A stretch of 64,000 nt of DNA from Aquilaria yunnanensis. Taxonomy: Eukaryota; Streptophyta; Magnoliopsida; Malvales; Thymelaeaceae. Location of the stretch: assembly GCA_039654915.1 (NCBI GenBank), contig CM077594.1, positions 87,682,893 to 87,746,892 on the forward strand, in the 5' to 3' direction. Made by a program: the position numbers and the translations under genes. Below are positions 1 to 12,822 of this stretch, piece by piece (the stretch's first letter is position 1; each line of letters starts with the position of its first letter). The notes beneath the pieces were generated by a model. It made no database searches. It was given only the letters and a program-made list of their open reading frames with translations, and was not told the origin of the DNA.

Positions 1-1110
1 TTATTGGAACGGTATCATTCACTGAAACATGCAAACAAATCCTGTTAAAATGTTCTTACAAAAAAACCCATTTAGATTTTTGGACATTAACCACTTGTCC
101 AAAAGCTTGCTTGTACATCTTCAGTGCATTCTTAAGGGGTGTGACTACCTCAATTGAAGGTTGAAAGAATATGAGGTAATCATCTGCAAAAAATAAATGA
201 TTAATGCGAGGTCTAGGAATGTTGGCTTTTAATCCCGTTAGTTGGCCCATAGCTTGCATATTTGATAGATGAGAAGATAAGGCTTCGACACATAGAATAA
301 AGATATACAGCAAAAAAGGTTCCCCTTGTCATAATTCCTTAGATGGAGAAAATCATGGGGTCGTGCACCCATTAACAAGAATTGAACAAGAGACAGTCGA
401 TATACATTGCATAAGCATGTTGACATATTGATCAAATAATCTAACCTGTAAAAAAACTGTCTTAATAAAACCCCAATCCATTTTATCATATGCTTTTTGT
501 ATATCCAATTTTGATGCAGCTTTATAAGCATGAGGACTAATTTTTTTTTTCTGTGTAGTTGAAATGGTCTAAAATAACTTTTACGCAATAGTCACATTAT
601 CTTGAATAGACCTACCAGGAATAAATGCATTCTAGTGCTCTGATACTAGAGAATGAATGATAGACCCAATTCTATTTGACTAAAACCTTTGATATTACTT
701 TGTAAAGGACATTGCATAAACTGATAAAATGAAAATCATGAATGGATTAAGGATGCTGGTTTTTTGGAATAAAAGTAATGAATGTTCGATTCAATTCTTT
801 GAGCAATTTCCCATCTTGAATAAAGGAAAGCACTGTAGTAATAACAAAGTGTCCTATCGTTTCCCTTGATTGTTTGATAAAAGCAACGGGATATCCATTT
901 GAAGCAAGTGATTTAAAATTCCCAACTTGAAAAATTATTTTTTAACCTCATCTAGAACAAAAAAAGGCATTAAGGGACTCCAATTATGCCTGAAAGAGTT
1001 TATGAGGCATATGAGAATAAAACTTCTCTTTCAATTATAAGTTTGAAGGTGTAGTGGAAGTGAAGGAATTCCGAAAATGAGAAGGGATGAAATCACAAAT
1101 CTCATGAACA
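1..1110 (-). pseudogene. LINE reverse transcriptase fragment (decayed)
   Basis: This is the reverse-transcriptase part of a plant L1-type LINE, read on the minus strand and running off the window start. Around 179-190 the translation gives the FADD catalytic box, preceded (313-280) by a stretch matching the usual 'LCAEALS' block. Around 690-830 it gives the block resembling 'NRTFITFIPK' and 'FISLCNVLYK'. Around 1045-1105 it gives the linker ending in 'SHFRNSFTST'. Many stops and small frameshifts separate these blocks, so it is not functional. It continues the endonuclease half at 3966-5095; the solo LTR at 1116-3960 splits the two. Confidence 0.85.
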
Positions 1111-1115
1111 TCAGT

Positions 1116-3960
1116 TGTTACCACCTCATAAAATGGGAGAATTACAAGTATGTCATAATGGCTAAAAACCATTATATTGTGTAATTCTCACCATAGTGAT
1201 TGAAGTGTGAGGGGTAAAAGGCATAATCAACATTTCCTCAAAATTGTTCCAAGTTGGAAACTTGGTCCCCAAGAAAAGTCTTAAGGATTGCTTGTTTGTC
1301 AAGCAACCTATGGACTTTTTTGTAAGATTTTGGAAACTCGGGTACTCAATTGTAAAACTCTCAAGAAAAAGATTTGGAGAGTTATGAGAGGAATATGAAT
1401 GGTATGAAAGTGCTATTGGAGGACCAAATTGCTCATGGAAGACAACTAAAGACAAAGAAAACACAAAAAGGCATAAAGGACCTAAGTGTCCTAGTGTAAG
1501 CCTTATGATGTGTACGTTTTTTACTTAAGTCAAATGGAGCAATTTGGAGTTTTCCCACTATGGGGGAGGCAGCCAAGGCTTGATAATTAGTCAACATTGG
1601 TGGGCACATGTGTACCAATGAGTTTAAGACAAAGAGACCATAATTAATGGGAAGGAAAATGACATAAAGCAAGGTTAAGCTTGTTAAGTGTCTTTTGTGC
1701 CCTTAAGCTCATTTAAGGCCATTCAAGTGGCCAAATCACTTATCCCACTCAAGGGATGGCTGGCCAAAGCATGGCAAGAAAGTCAAATGTGGGCCAAGAA
1801 ATGAAGACTAAGAAACCATGGTCTTGTAGCAAGGAAAATGACATAAAGCTTAACTAAGGCTATTAAGTGTGTTTTGTGCACTAAAGTCTTTATAAGTGGT
1901 TATCTTTGTCTTTATCTCCCACATTTGGTTTCTTCCAGCAGAAAAAAACGTAGCTTCTCCACCCCCACACTTCTTCCATAGCCACCATACCTCCAAGATT
2001 AAAATTGAAGGCAAAAGAAAGCAAGAAAGGGCAATTGGAAGCTATGTGGTGCTAAAACTTGGGTGCACCTAAGATCAAGCTCCAATTTCAGTATACACTC
2101 AAGGTAAGGGTTCTCTTGCTCTCATGGACTGTTTTCTGTAATTTTCAAGCAACCATGGAGCAAGGGCTAAGCTTGGAAGAGAGCCATGAGCTTGATGAAC
2201 CAAGCTTAGTGAGGGGAGTGCACTTATTGAAGGTTTTGTGACCTACTGTCAAGTGTACAAAGATGGCAGTGAAATAAGAGTTTTCTAAAGTTTCCTGGAT
2301 TTTTTACTGTATTTCCAAACATCCATGAAGCTAAGACCATGCTTGGAAGAGAGCAAAAAGCTCTAGGAACCAAGTATGGGTTAATGGAAAAGAAGCATGG
2401 CAAGGTTTCGGCCTTAGTGTTACCATGCTAAAGATGGCAGTAAGAAAGAAGGGTTTCTAGAGCCCAAAGTTAGTAATAACTACTGTTAAAGTTCTCCTAA
2501 GGCCAAGCATTAGCTTGAGGAGGGCTGCCATAGTGATTTATTTAAGTTTATTGCATGTTTTACGGACTAACCTATGGTTATTGTTGTTGCTGCATTTCAT
2601 TTGTTTGTTTGTTGTGAATGGCTGCTGCATTTGGTTGCTATATCTTGTATATATGCATTGTGGTTTTTGTGTTTTAGTGTCTTTGGATGCAGGTTTTAAT
2701 GAGGATCACATTACCTTAAGAAACCAAGTGCTACCCTTACTAAGTTTCTCAGTGAAACTTACTCCCCTCAATTCTGTCATTTCAGGTCCAGCAGAATGAT
2801 CATCTTCAAACTAACCTTTGTGGTTTGAGTTTTGATCTGAAATTTCAGGTACATGAACTTTCATGTGTCTAGTTATGATCTGGAAATTTTGGTGATTTTA
2901 GGAGCACATTTGGTATTTTTAATGCTGGTACTTACTGTGTTGTGCAGCAGCTGTCCAGCATCCTGTTTTTGGAGTCCATTGTGTCTCAGGACATCCTGTA
3001 ACCTAGGGTGCGTATTTAGCTGAGTTAAGACCATATTGTAGTGCATGTATGCATGTACATGTAGTGTATGTAAGATGAGACAAGTATGTGAACATTTGAG
3101 TAATGTTTTGGCTATGTAAGTGATGTGGTGCAAAGCTGCCTAAGTGTGAATGATAGGCTGCTGACTTGTAAATTCTGTTTTGGCCACATAAAGTTGCTAG
3201 ATGCAAGAGAATGTAATTAATATGTGTATTGGACATATATGGGATAGCCTTGGAGGGTTTTCTCAGTGTGAATGAAGTGTTCGCATGGTTTAGAAAAATT
3301 GTATGGGCAAAATGGTCCAAAAGTTGCCAGAATTTCGACTCTGGACCTAAAGGTTAATATCTCCCTGTGTAGAATGAATATTGGTATGGAATTTTGACCA
3401 CACCTAGAGGACATCTAGAGGGTTAACTGGGCTTTGGAATTTCTGGATTCAGAGCCCTGTAGCCAAAGATATGATGTTGCAAAGTTGGCTGAGTTACTGT
3501 TCATTTGGTCAGAATTTCGTAACCAACTTCAAAAAAATCCATAACTTGGTCCATAGGTGGGCTATTGATGTAAAACAAAATTCCTTGGTTTGCTCTAAGT
3601 CTCTACTTCATAATGGAGCAAAGAAAACATGGGGTTATGAGGCTAGAATGATACAGTTTATTAGTGGAAGTTACAGGTGCAGTAGCTGGCCACTAGAACT
3701 TAACAAGATTGCCTAATGTATGGAAGCCAAAACTAAGACTTGTGCTAGTGTTTTCCTTCTTTGCTGCCATGGTGTGCACGCAATGTGAATATGTGTGTGA
3801 TGGTTGGACCAATATGCAAGTATTTACATAGTGCCCAAGAGGGCCACTTGGGTATGCATACTAAGGGTAGTGTTCTGATGGCCTATAGAACATTACCAAT
3901 CCTGGGAGTCTAAATGCACAGTTTTGGCACCATAACTGGACTACCCCGGAGTGGGTAACA
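1116..3960 (+). mobile_element. Solo LTR (2845 bp) inserted in the LINE
   Basis: The segment starts TGTTACCACC and ends GTGGGTAACA, so its ends form the inverted repeat TGTTACC/GGTAACA. It is flanked by a perfect 5-bp target duplication, TCAGT, at 1111-1115 and 3961-3965. Removing it rejoins the LINE reading frame exactly in the linker before the reverse transcriptase. There is no internal coding region, so this is a solo LTR left by recombination. Its length suggests a large Ty3/gypsy lineage, but I cannot name the family. Orientation is inferred from a TATA-like box at 1889-1896 with a pyrimidine-rich leader after it. An internal diverged duplication (about 2125-2225 and 2295-2390) shares the 'gcttggaagagagc' motif. 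Short ORFs inside look non-coding. Confidence 0.85.
1889..1896 (+). promoter_or_regulatory. TATA-like box of the solo LTR
   Basis: TTTATAAG lies about 770 bp into the LTR. A C/T-rich leader typical of an R-U5 region follows. This is the main basis for orienting the LTR on the plus strand. Confidence 0.45.
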
Positions 3961-3965
3961 TCAGT

Positions 3966-5095
3966 AAGCCAATCTCCTACACCATTCTGAATAGTAGATA
4001 TTTGATTTTAAGCGCTTCTTATTCTTATCATTTGGTGAAAGAATTTGGTTTTAGCATCACTTTCAGCTATCCATTTGATTCTAGATTTTTGGGCTTAAAG
4101 ATGATTTTCTTACTTTAGGAGATCAAGATAAGTCCGATGAATCGATGGATTGATCTGAAATTGTTTTGGAGCTCCTCTACATCACTTCATTCTTGAACAT
4201 GAATAAGCTCTGCCTCACCATTAGCCAAATCCAACTGTATTGAATTAAATTATTTATTCCATAAGCAGAGTGATTTAAGAGTGTTTTAGCATTTGTTCAA
4301 CACTTGGAACATCAAACTACCTTGAAAAAAGAAGTGTTCCAATTTTCTAAAATAATTTGAATACACTGCCCTTTGTTTAACCAAAAAGAATTGAATCACC
4401 ATGGCTGGTAAAATGATGGATCCTCAACTTGTGTAGTTAACAATAATGAGGCATGGTCAGATTGTGTTATTGCTAAGTTTTGCAACTTTGCTATTGGAAA
4501 CAAAGACAACCATGTATCAGAACACAATCCTCGATCAAGCACCTCAAACACAGTATCTCTGCCTTGTTGATTATTTGTCCAAGTAAATTGAGGGCTTTTT
4601 AGAGTTAACTCAATAAGATTATGATGTTGAATGAATGCCTTTTGACTACCAATGAATATAAATAGAGAGATCTTTTCCCATCCGAAGGATCCAACACCTG
4701 ATTGAAATCACCAAGTAGTAATAACAGCTGAACAAGCCCACCAATATATTGTGAAGTTTGTTCCAAGACTAGTGACCATATACTAGTTCTAAAAACCATA
4801 TGTTTTGGATGTCATTACAAACCTGAAGAAGGATAAGGTGTTTCCAAGTAATAACCATCGAACAAGTAATTAAAGATTACCAACCTACCCATAATCCACC
4901 ACTGAGACCAATCAGATCAACAGACATAAAGTTGACGAAGCCATATCTATATAATTTATCGCCTACCCGATAACCAATTATTTTAAATTCACACAGAAAC
5001 AACAAATTTAGAAGATGTTGTCAGAGAAAGCCTATGAGAGACTTAATCGTTAAGTTTTGGCCTAAATCTCTGCAGTTGATACTTATTAGCTTTAT
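3966..5095 (-). pseudogene. LINE endonuclease and linker fragment (decayed)
   Basis: This is the N-terminal half of LINE ORF2, read on the minus strand. Near 5095-5050 the translation begins with the endonuclease start block (LISINCRDLG), its initiator ATG apparently decayed to ATA. At about 4720-4660 it shows 'LLLGDFNQVLDPSD', the metal-binding GDFN motif of the exonuclease-endonuclease-phosphatase fold. At 4110-3966 it shows 'ESDAKTKFFH' followed by 'NGVGDWLT', the standard linker to the reverse transcriptase. Stops and frameshifts are scattered throughout. It joins the fragment at 1-1110 once the solo LTR is removed. Confidence 0.85.
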
Positions 5096-5104
5096 AGCCC
5101 CCGG

Positions 5105-6147
5105 TGGGGGTGAAAATGGTTTGGGCCAAGCTCAAGCCTATACCCTTTTGTCATTTGGTACTACCTGGGCTCGAGCTCAAATTGCTTGAGCCCTAATTGT
5201 TTAGGCTTGAGCTCGGCTTAAGGTAGGCTTGAACTCTGCCCAAAAGCTCATTAGGTTCAACTGACACATAAATCTTTAGTACTATAATTATAACTTAGAT
5301 GAAAGTTGAAAACTAAATCTGTAATTTTCAATAGAGACAGCTATAAAAGAAAAAAATTAGAAAACCTACCTTAAACTTTCTGATTCTTTACTATTATACC
5401 CTGATTTTGTGAACTTCATAACTGAGCCATCGTCTTCCTCACTTTGACTATGGAGCCACTGTAGTTCATGCTCTACTATTTGTCGAGTTGATTTTATGGG
5501 CCACTGTAGTCTAACTCATGTGAAATCAAGCAAAAACCCAAATAAATCATGAAATTGACAACAACAAAGATTCGCAATTTGGTGATGGCAAAGATTTGCA
5601 ATCGAGTGGCGAAAAGATTTACAATGTGATTGCTTGCTACTAACTTGGGTTTTGGTTTCCAGCGCTGGCATGGGGCTTTCGTCATTACTCGAGTGGGGCA
5701 GGCTATGGTAGTGCACTCAAACCGCTGGAGACCACGGTGGACATCGTCCATAATAAAAGGCTCTTGTCATCATGCCATCGGCATTGCTCTTGGTGGTGGC
5801 CGTCGATTGGGTGGGACGGTGGTTGGTGAGTGGGTTAGTCAACTAAGCATAAGGGTAAGGACCGTAAGGTTGAGATCAGTCGTTCAGGCACTCAAGCTTG
5901 GCTAGGAGTAAGCAAGGAGTAAAGTTATAGCTCACAAGGGAATTAGGGGTCTTAGGAGGAATTAGGACATAGCTTAAGCCCAATTGGCCCATGAGCCCAT
6001 AGGGCCAGATACCTTAAGGCTTGAGTTCAACCCCATATTTACTCGAGTCCATTTTCGAGCTCTAGCTCGAAAAAATCCGACTCAAAAAGCGTCATTTCGA
6101 GCTCAACCTTAAGCTACCTGAAAAAGCCCGACCCATTTTTACCTCTA
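5105..6147. mobile_element. Non-autonomous hAT-like element next to the LINE 5' end
   Basis: The left end reads TGGGGGTGAAAATGG. The right end, read inward on the opposite strand, is TAGAGGTAAAAATGGG. Both are followed by GGGC-rich, 'gagctcgagct'-type subterminal sequence, as in plant hAT elements. The 8-bp flanks (5097-5104 gcccccgg; 6148-6155 gtgcctag) match at only four positions; three of the four differences are C/T or G/A, so a decayed target duplication is possible but unproven. The interior holds no transposase; a 91-aa ORF at 5630-5905 has no recognisable domain. It sits immediately upstream of the LINE ORF2 start. Confidence 0.65.
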
Positions 6148-6625
6148 GTGCCTAGGGTAGTCGATGAAGGACGACTACCTAAAACCTATATGCATAAATA
6201 CCATTCATAACAACAAGAGTATAATCAATATGTGCACGAGTTTAGCTTCAAAATAAAATGAAAAAAAAAAATTACAACACTAGTAATTGATTATAGACCT
6301 ATAAAACTGGATGAGCAATCTAAAGAAACTCTAGTACAAGTTATATTCCTAATAACTAGTTTTATAACCTGTCTAATGGATGTAATAGTAGTTCATAAAA
6401 ACATACATCTTCTACTCGATGTTTACCTAAAATCTTTTTCTTTTGATAGAGTTTACCTAAGATCTTAAACTTTAAATTTTAAGGAAAACATGTAATGCAT
6501 TCAATATTGTACATTGTGCGAATGAGAGGAATACAAGATTAAAGATAAATGATGTCATAAGTAGTGTACGCTATTAATAATAATAATAATATGTTCATTG
6601 CCAGACAACATCATGGCTTAAGAGA
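6148..6625. other. Intergenic, possible LINE 5' remnant
   Basis: AT-rich sequence without a supported gene. The first part may be spacer of the old minus-strand LINE upstream of its ORF2. It includes a short (AAT)n run near 6572-6589. Confidence 0.4.
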
Positions 6626-6627
6626 TA

Positions 6628-6917
6628 CTTCCTCCGTCCCAATTTAGATGAAACATTTCTCTGGGCACGGAGATTAAGGTATGTGTGTAGTAAGAGTTTA
6701 AATAATGATTAAAAAAGAAAATATTCTTTTTTGGGTCTTGTAAAGTAGGAGTTTAAATGAAGATTAAAAAATTATTTATTGGGTTTTATGTAATGGGAGT
6801 TTAAATGAGGGTAGTAAGGTAAATTAGAAGTTGAAAACTTTCTAACATGGGAATGTTTCATTCTTTTTGGGACATCCAAAAAAGGAATACATTTTATGCT
6901 TTTTGGGATGGAGGGAG
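6628..6917. mobile_element. Stowaway/mariner-type MITE (290 bp)
   Basis: The left end CTTCCTCCGTCCCAATTT and the right end, inverted, CTCCCTCCATCCCAAAAAG are the classic plant Tc1/mariner (Stowaway) termini. TA dinucleotides flank both sides (6626-6627 and 6918-6919), as expected for the family's target duplication. The interior 'gggcacggagattaag' is also usual. No coding capacity. Confidence 0.9.
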
Positions 6918-6919
6918 TA

Positions 6920-9900
6920 ACAAATAAGTAAATGCTAGAGTCTAGTCGAACCTATGGATTACAAGTAAGAAACAAAGCTCACCCTCAATAACACATTCAC
7001 CACACATTCTTGGATCATCAATCTCATAACAACTTGGCTTATAATTGCTTATAGGTGGACCAAGAAGGATTTTATGCACACACGGCCCACATTGACGATG
7101 GCGGAGTTAAGAATCTACAATTTGAACAAACAAATTACATAGCTGGTCAAGTCACCTCTCTATAATTATAGCAATGATGACATCAGCTTCTTTCTGTAGG
7201 TTTTAAATAACCTTTCCCTAACCTTTTCCTTTTTATTATTTTGATGTTCGGATGTATGATATACTTCGGTTCATAAAAACAATACTTTGTATGCCTAAAA
7301 GAATAGCAAAAAGGAACTCAGCCACAAGGATCCCATAAGTAGATGAATTGTGAATGAAGTACAATCTTTCTACATATAATCCGTACTTGAAGTATTGGAT
7401 AAGGTCGTAGACAAACACAGCGATGAGGTGGCCAAAATCTCTCAAGTTATTGAATCTATGATAAGCTCGATTTGTAAACCATCTCTAAATGATCCATGAA
7501 ATATCTAATGATGTAAATGTTATAAGACAAGTAAAGGCTAAATCAAATGTGCAATGGACAAAGGCAAGATTTTTGGATTCTTGTAATTAAATACATAAAA
7601 CTTTTGAGAGAATGATGACAATAATCTCAATAGGTAATGAGTCTATGGAAAATACATAATTTTATAAGTGAAATGAATGTGAATAGGTTAAAAAGTGCGC
7701 CAAAGGAATAAATCAATATTTAATCAATAAATTTTAAAATTTTAGAAACTAAAGCAGTATTCTTAAAATATTTTATTTAAAAATTAAAAATTTAAATTAA
7801 TTTAGAAATTAAATTAATATTTTTAAAATTTATTTATTTCATAACCCACCTAATAGACAAGTAGCTATTTTAAAATCAAAGTTGTTTACATGACATGTCA
7901 CAGAATGACATCAAACATTTAAATTCTAATTTATGTTTGGGGTGGGAGGCAATTTTATGGGACACCAAACATATAATATAAATTATAATAAGTTTTTTTA
8001 TATTCATCCTAATAAGTATTATAACAAACAAGTTAAACAGTTAAAGTAAAAGGTTTAAAACTGTGGAACGTCAAGAATGACATAAAAATGGAGAAAAAAT
8101 AAATTAAGTGAGTTGAAAATTTTAAATTTTGCCATGTCCACTAGAAAAATATGGATATTTAATTTTTTTTATTATCAAGGGTAACATATTTATTTACCTT
8201 TTTTGTGTGAAGACCAATTTTATTTACATGGATTAATACCACTTAAGCCTAGGAATTAAATTTATTTTAGGTTGAAGCCCATGAACGTAGTTTTATTATT
8301 TGTCTGCCAATAGCCCATAAAGATAGGGCTGAAGTTGTTATTGGGTCAATATTAATTAAAAATAGAAAAGTGACTCAAGTGGTTTTTTTTTTTGTTTGGA
8401 GTTCATCTATTAATAGTTCAAGCCCATTTTTGTTTTTTTTTTCAGACAAGCCCACTTGTTAGTGGTTATGTATATTAGCCCACCCAAAACCTTATTTCCT
8501 GAAATGTATCATTAAACATGGTGCCGCTGAACTTGTAGGTCATTTGTCCATCTCTCATCCTACAATTTTGCTCTAACTTTTTTCTAGAATTGGGTGATCA
8601 TTTTTGGGTTTTTAAGGTTAGAGGAGGTGGCTGGTTTTTCTTTCCAACTGGTTTGCCGTTGTATATATGAATTTTTCGGTGGCGGCGCACTGTCTTTATG
8701 ATTTTTATGGCAGCAGCGCCACTATGCCGGAAAAAGGAAACCCAGATTTCATATCTTTTTAGACCATGTGATTCTTTTTTTTCATCATCTTCAATTTTAT
8801 CTAAAGGTATTTGTTTGAAAACCAAACCGTTTTTCGTAGATTACAAATCGAAGATTCGGGTAATTTTTTTCATTAGGAATTGGATTTTTTCCCATAGTTT
8901 TCATCATCTCTTTTTACCTTTGTAACTTTTTCCAAATGTTTGCTGTCAAAATCCCAACAAATTCTTCTAGATAGAAGAATGAAATTTTAAAACCTTAATA
9001 TTTATTTTTATTTTGTGGGTTATGGCTTGTATTTTTGGATTGTTTCTTTTCAAGATAGTCATTGTCGGCGTCGAGAAGAGTAGAACAGCCCTATTGGCGG
9101 TTCGATGCTCCACCGCCATCCGATGCATTGCCATCATGTGCCTCCTTTACTTTTGATGCTTATCTAGAAAATTATAATACCTTGGTGCTTTTTTTTTTCA
9201 ATCGTTTATCTGCTTGGCACTATTACATCATAGATATCCTTTTTACTATCTATGGGGCACAATTGGGAGTAGTCGCGAAAGTGTAGCTAAAACTATTGGT
9301 AACCAGAGAGACGAAGGTAATTGTTCTTATTTTCAAATTATTTGTGTTACTTAATCTAGATTGGACGTTGGTTTGATAAATTCGGTACTTCATTGTTATA
9401 TGTTTCTTGGTTTCAATGGCTTTAAGTAATTGCTCTACTATATGTTAGCTTTTGAAGCACAGAGTCAAAGGATTATGCTTTCATTTTAAGTATGGACTTC
9501 CAAATGGAATGAAAGAGTACACTTGAGCAAAAGAAAGCTAAAACTTGACTATGACTACCTTTACATGGCCGTTCTAGTTCAGGAAGTAATAAATGTTGAC
9601 TATGCTTTTGTTATTTACACTACTAATCCAGCATAAGGAAACTCATCTGAGATTTATGCCAATGTGCATTTTTTTAAGTAGTTTCACCTACAATATCCAC
9701 TTATGTTGCCTTGAATTAGTGGAGTACTTTATTGAATGTGCATTCACCTTATACAGGTACCTATTTCTTAGGTACTTGTAGACATTCATGATATATGATC
9801 CACTTTTTCTTTGTCCCCTTCATCAACTGCGGGGGTAGATATGTTGAAGGATATTATTAATTGTTCCACAGTTCCAATTCCTCTCAATTTTCATGCTCAT

Positions 9901-12814
9901 CCTGCCTAGTCTTTTCTATATTTTCCATGCTCTCTTTACCATCTAGTCCTACGGTTTATGTATGTTCATGCATCTTCACCATTTCTTGCTAGAAATAAAA
10001 CTAAACAAAAAGATTATGACTGCTGTGCATAAAGTGAGAAATTTAACTAGTGACCGTGGGTGATAAAAGAATTTAAATACCACATGCATTGATGTAAAAT
10101 ATGTGGTATTTGTTTGGTGCAGTTGTTGATCCTACTGCCATGAATGCGTAGTGGTAAAGTGGTTAAATAGCTATAATGAACGCAAACATTAAAAATAAAA
10201 AGGAAGTATAATACCTATTGTGAATTGTCTAATGCATTTTTTCATTGTTGCTACACTTTTTTGCATGGGTAGGAAATGTGAGTAAGGATAAGATTTGTTT
10301 TTGTCTTCAAAATAACACTTAGTGATGGTAATATAAGTGATAAATGAATTTAAATGCCAAATGCATCTATATAAGATACCTAGTATTTGTTTCCTATAGT
10401 TGTTGATCCTGTTGGGTGCAAAACGGGGTGAATTTTTTCTGTCATAAATGCATAGTGATACTGTGGTTAAGTAACTTTAATGAAAGCATAGATTGAAAAT
10501 AAAAAGGAATTATAATACTACAAGTTATGAATTGTGAATTTTTTGCTTCAATTTTTCCTTGCTACTGCACTTTTCTGCATGGGCAGAAAATATGATAAAA
10601 CTTAATAATGGTAAAATTTAACAACCTTTAATTACCTTGTAGTGAAGGATGGGGGACACACCTTTGTTGCTCCTGGAGTGGAAGGATAAAAGCGGCCTGG
10701 TGAAATGCAAAAATTGCTATTGCTTTAAAACCTTTACTGCTGGAGGACAAAAAGAATTGCAAAATTTTGGAAATGGAAAAATATAAAGTCGCCTAAATTA
10801 TATATGCCATTTTTGTAACTGAGGCATAAGTGGTATAATGGAAAGAGACGATATATTAGCTAACCACTATAAAAGACCTTATGCTGCAAGGCGAGGTATA
10901 ACTGCCTTGAAAAAAATTGCCGAAACCTAACTGGGTCTCATAATGTGGCATAGAAAGGTGTAGTTTTTTACATATAAAAAAAAATATAAAGAGAGAAATT
11001 GGGAACGTGGGTTAAATCTGTTAATATGAAAATATTTTATTTTTTAAGCATGTGCACATGTAACACTTTCTTAAAACTTGTGGAAACATTGTAAAATCAC
11101 GTTTAATCACATGAAGTCAAATGGGCAACAAATGAATGGATGACATGTGTACTTAACAAGGGGTAAAAGAAGAAATCACCACGTGTCATCTTCTGTTTAA
11201 CAGGGAAGTACAGATAGCAGTCTCCAGATTAAAAAATGTAAAATGACAATTTTGTCAAATTACCTGTTTTCATATATAATAGCATATTATTAGGTGTGGA
11301 TTTACTGGAAATTATTAATAAGTGCTTATTAATCATTTTTATAAATAAAGATTATTACTCAATTTATATATTAACTAAAATTCTATAATTTAATAAATAA
11401 ATAAAATATTTTTAATTTTTTTTCTAAAACGTAAACATTTTTTTTATTTTTTGTATATTTTAGGATTGATAAGAGAAATTCATAAAAATTATTTTTGTTT
11501 TAATAAAAAGGTGATTAAAGTTTTTTTTAATAAACAAAATATTACCTTTCAACTAATTAGTTTTATACGAAAAATATAAGCAAAGTAAAAAAAAATAAGA
11601 GTAATAATCGCTTTTTGATTTAGTAGCCGCGAATGCATATTTACATGTCAGTTTAATGTGGCAGCTCTTCCCCGATAATCCTTTTACAGATGCTTGATGA
11701 TATAAATTTCACTTATTATTATTTTTTTGATAATTTAAATTCACTTATTATTTATCCATAGGTGGAGAAAGTTATAAATATTTGCCTGTCTTATTATAAT
11801 CAAATTTGGTATTATTAATTAAAAGTGGAGGGCAAATTCTGTCCGCGTCGAAGATGGTGCTTTTATAAAGGTTGGTCATTGGTCCAAAGTCCACCTAATG
11901 TGTTAAAATTTTAAATTGCTTGTAAACTTAAGTACCCCCAAAAGAATGGTAGTATATCCTAAATTAATAGTTTTTTCCCCAGAAATCGTGCCTCTAATGT
12001 GCATTGACTGACAAACGGTCAAATACTGGTTGCTGATCGGTTAATGATGTGACTCTTAGCCAGAATATTCTTGATTCTTGAATCTTGATATAGTATCATT
12101 TACCTTATAGATATAAAATGTGGGAGTAAAATGGAAAACAGAATCGAGAGGAGAATATTTATATGTTTTGGTCAATTTGGCCTACATTCTTCAGATAACA
12201 GCAAGGAGAATACTGATACTCCACAATCCATACAACATAAAGACTTTTATTGGAAAAAATTGTCTTCTTATTTAATATAAAAAATATGAATAGTGGTTAC
12301 TTATCTTTCTCATCTCCATTTGCCTACCGTTCAATTGATTCACAAGTTAAGATTTTTGTAATAGGTTGAATAATAAATGGGCTTTTTCTTCGTTGTGGAT
12401 AGGAGTGTAAACAAATCTAGCTTTTATATCGAGTGTAAGATAGTCATTTCGCTATTTCTCTCCATTTATTTCCATGTAGAATCCATTCGCAATCAAACTA
12501 AAAAACACACAATGCCCACTTAAAAGAGTAGCGACCGAATATTCTGAATTTTTCTGATTTTTCATTCAATTTGTATACTAATAATTAAAACTCTACAATT
12601 TAAAATATTTCTTTTGAAAAAAAAATAGGTAGAAAACTCAAATAATGTTTTGGGATTGACAAAATATGCCTCTAAGGTTTTTTTTTTCGCCTGAATTTCC
12701 CACTGATTTTATAGCCTCGGAGCGAACATATCACTTATTGTTAAAAAGCTAACAAAAAATATGATAAGTAGTAAATTTTCAAAACATATGGTGATAATGT
12801 AATTTTTAACAAAT
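6920..12814. other. Gene-poor AT-rich stretch
   Basis: No gene is supported here. Short ORFs near 8.6-9.8 kb have no recognisable domain. A palindromic pair 'tgtttggggtg'/'caccaaaca' lies near 7935-7969. The only clear structure is the diverged tandem duplication near 10.05-10.61 kb. Positions 11.3-11.6 kb are nearly pure A/T. Confidence 0.6.
10050..10610. repeat. Diverged tandem duplication, period about 275 bp
   Basis: Two units, about 10050-10320 and 10322-10610, share blocks in the same order: 'gtgataaa.gaatttaaat', 'gttgttgatcct', 'aaaataaaaagga' and 'ctgcatgggcaga' (ttgcatgggtagga in unit 1). Short insertions separate the blocks. Old, non-coding. Confidence 0.7.
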
Positions 12815-12822
12815 GTTAGGGA

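Noticed and set aside
1178..3960. Solo LTR starting at TGTGTAATTC (1178)
   Set aside because: This start gives no target duplication. Starting at 1116 gives TGTTACC/GGTAACA ends, a perfect TCAGT duplication and a restored LINE frame.
10824..10900. tRNA-like stretch 'ggcataagtggtataatgg'
   Set aside because: It resembles a tRNA A/D region, but no matching anticodon and T arms or acceptor stem could be formed.
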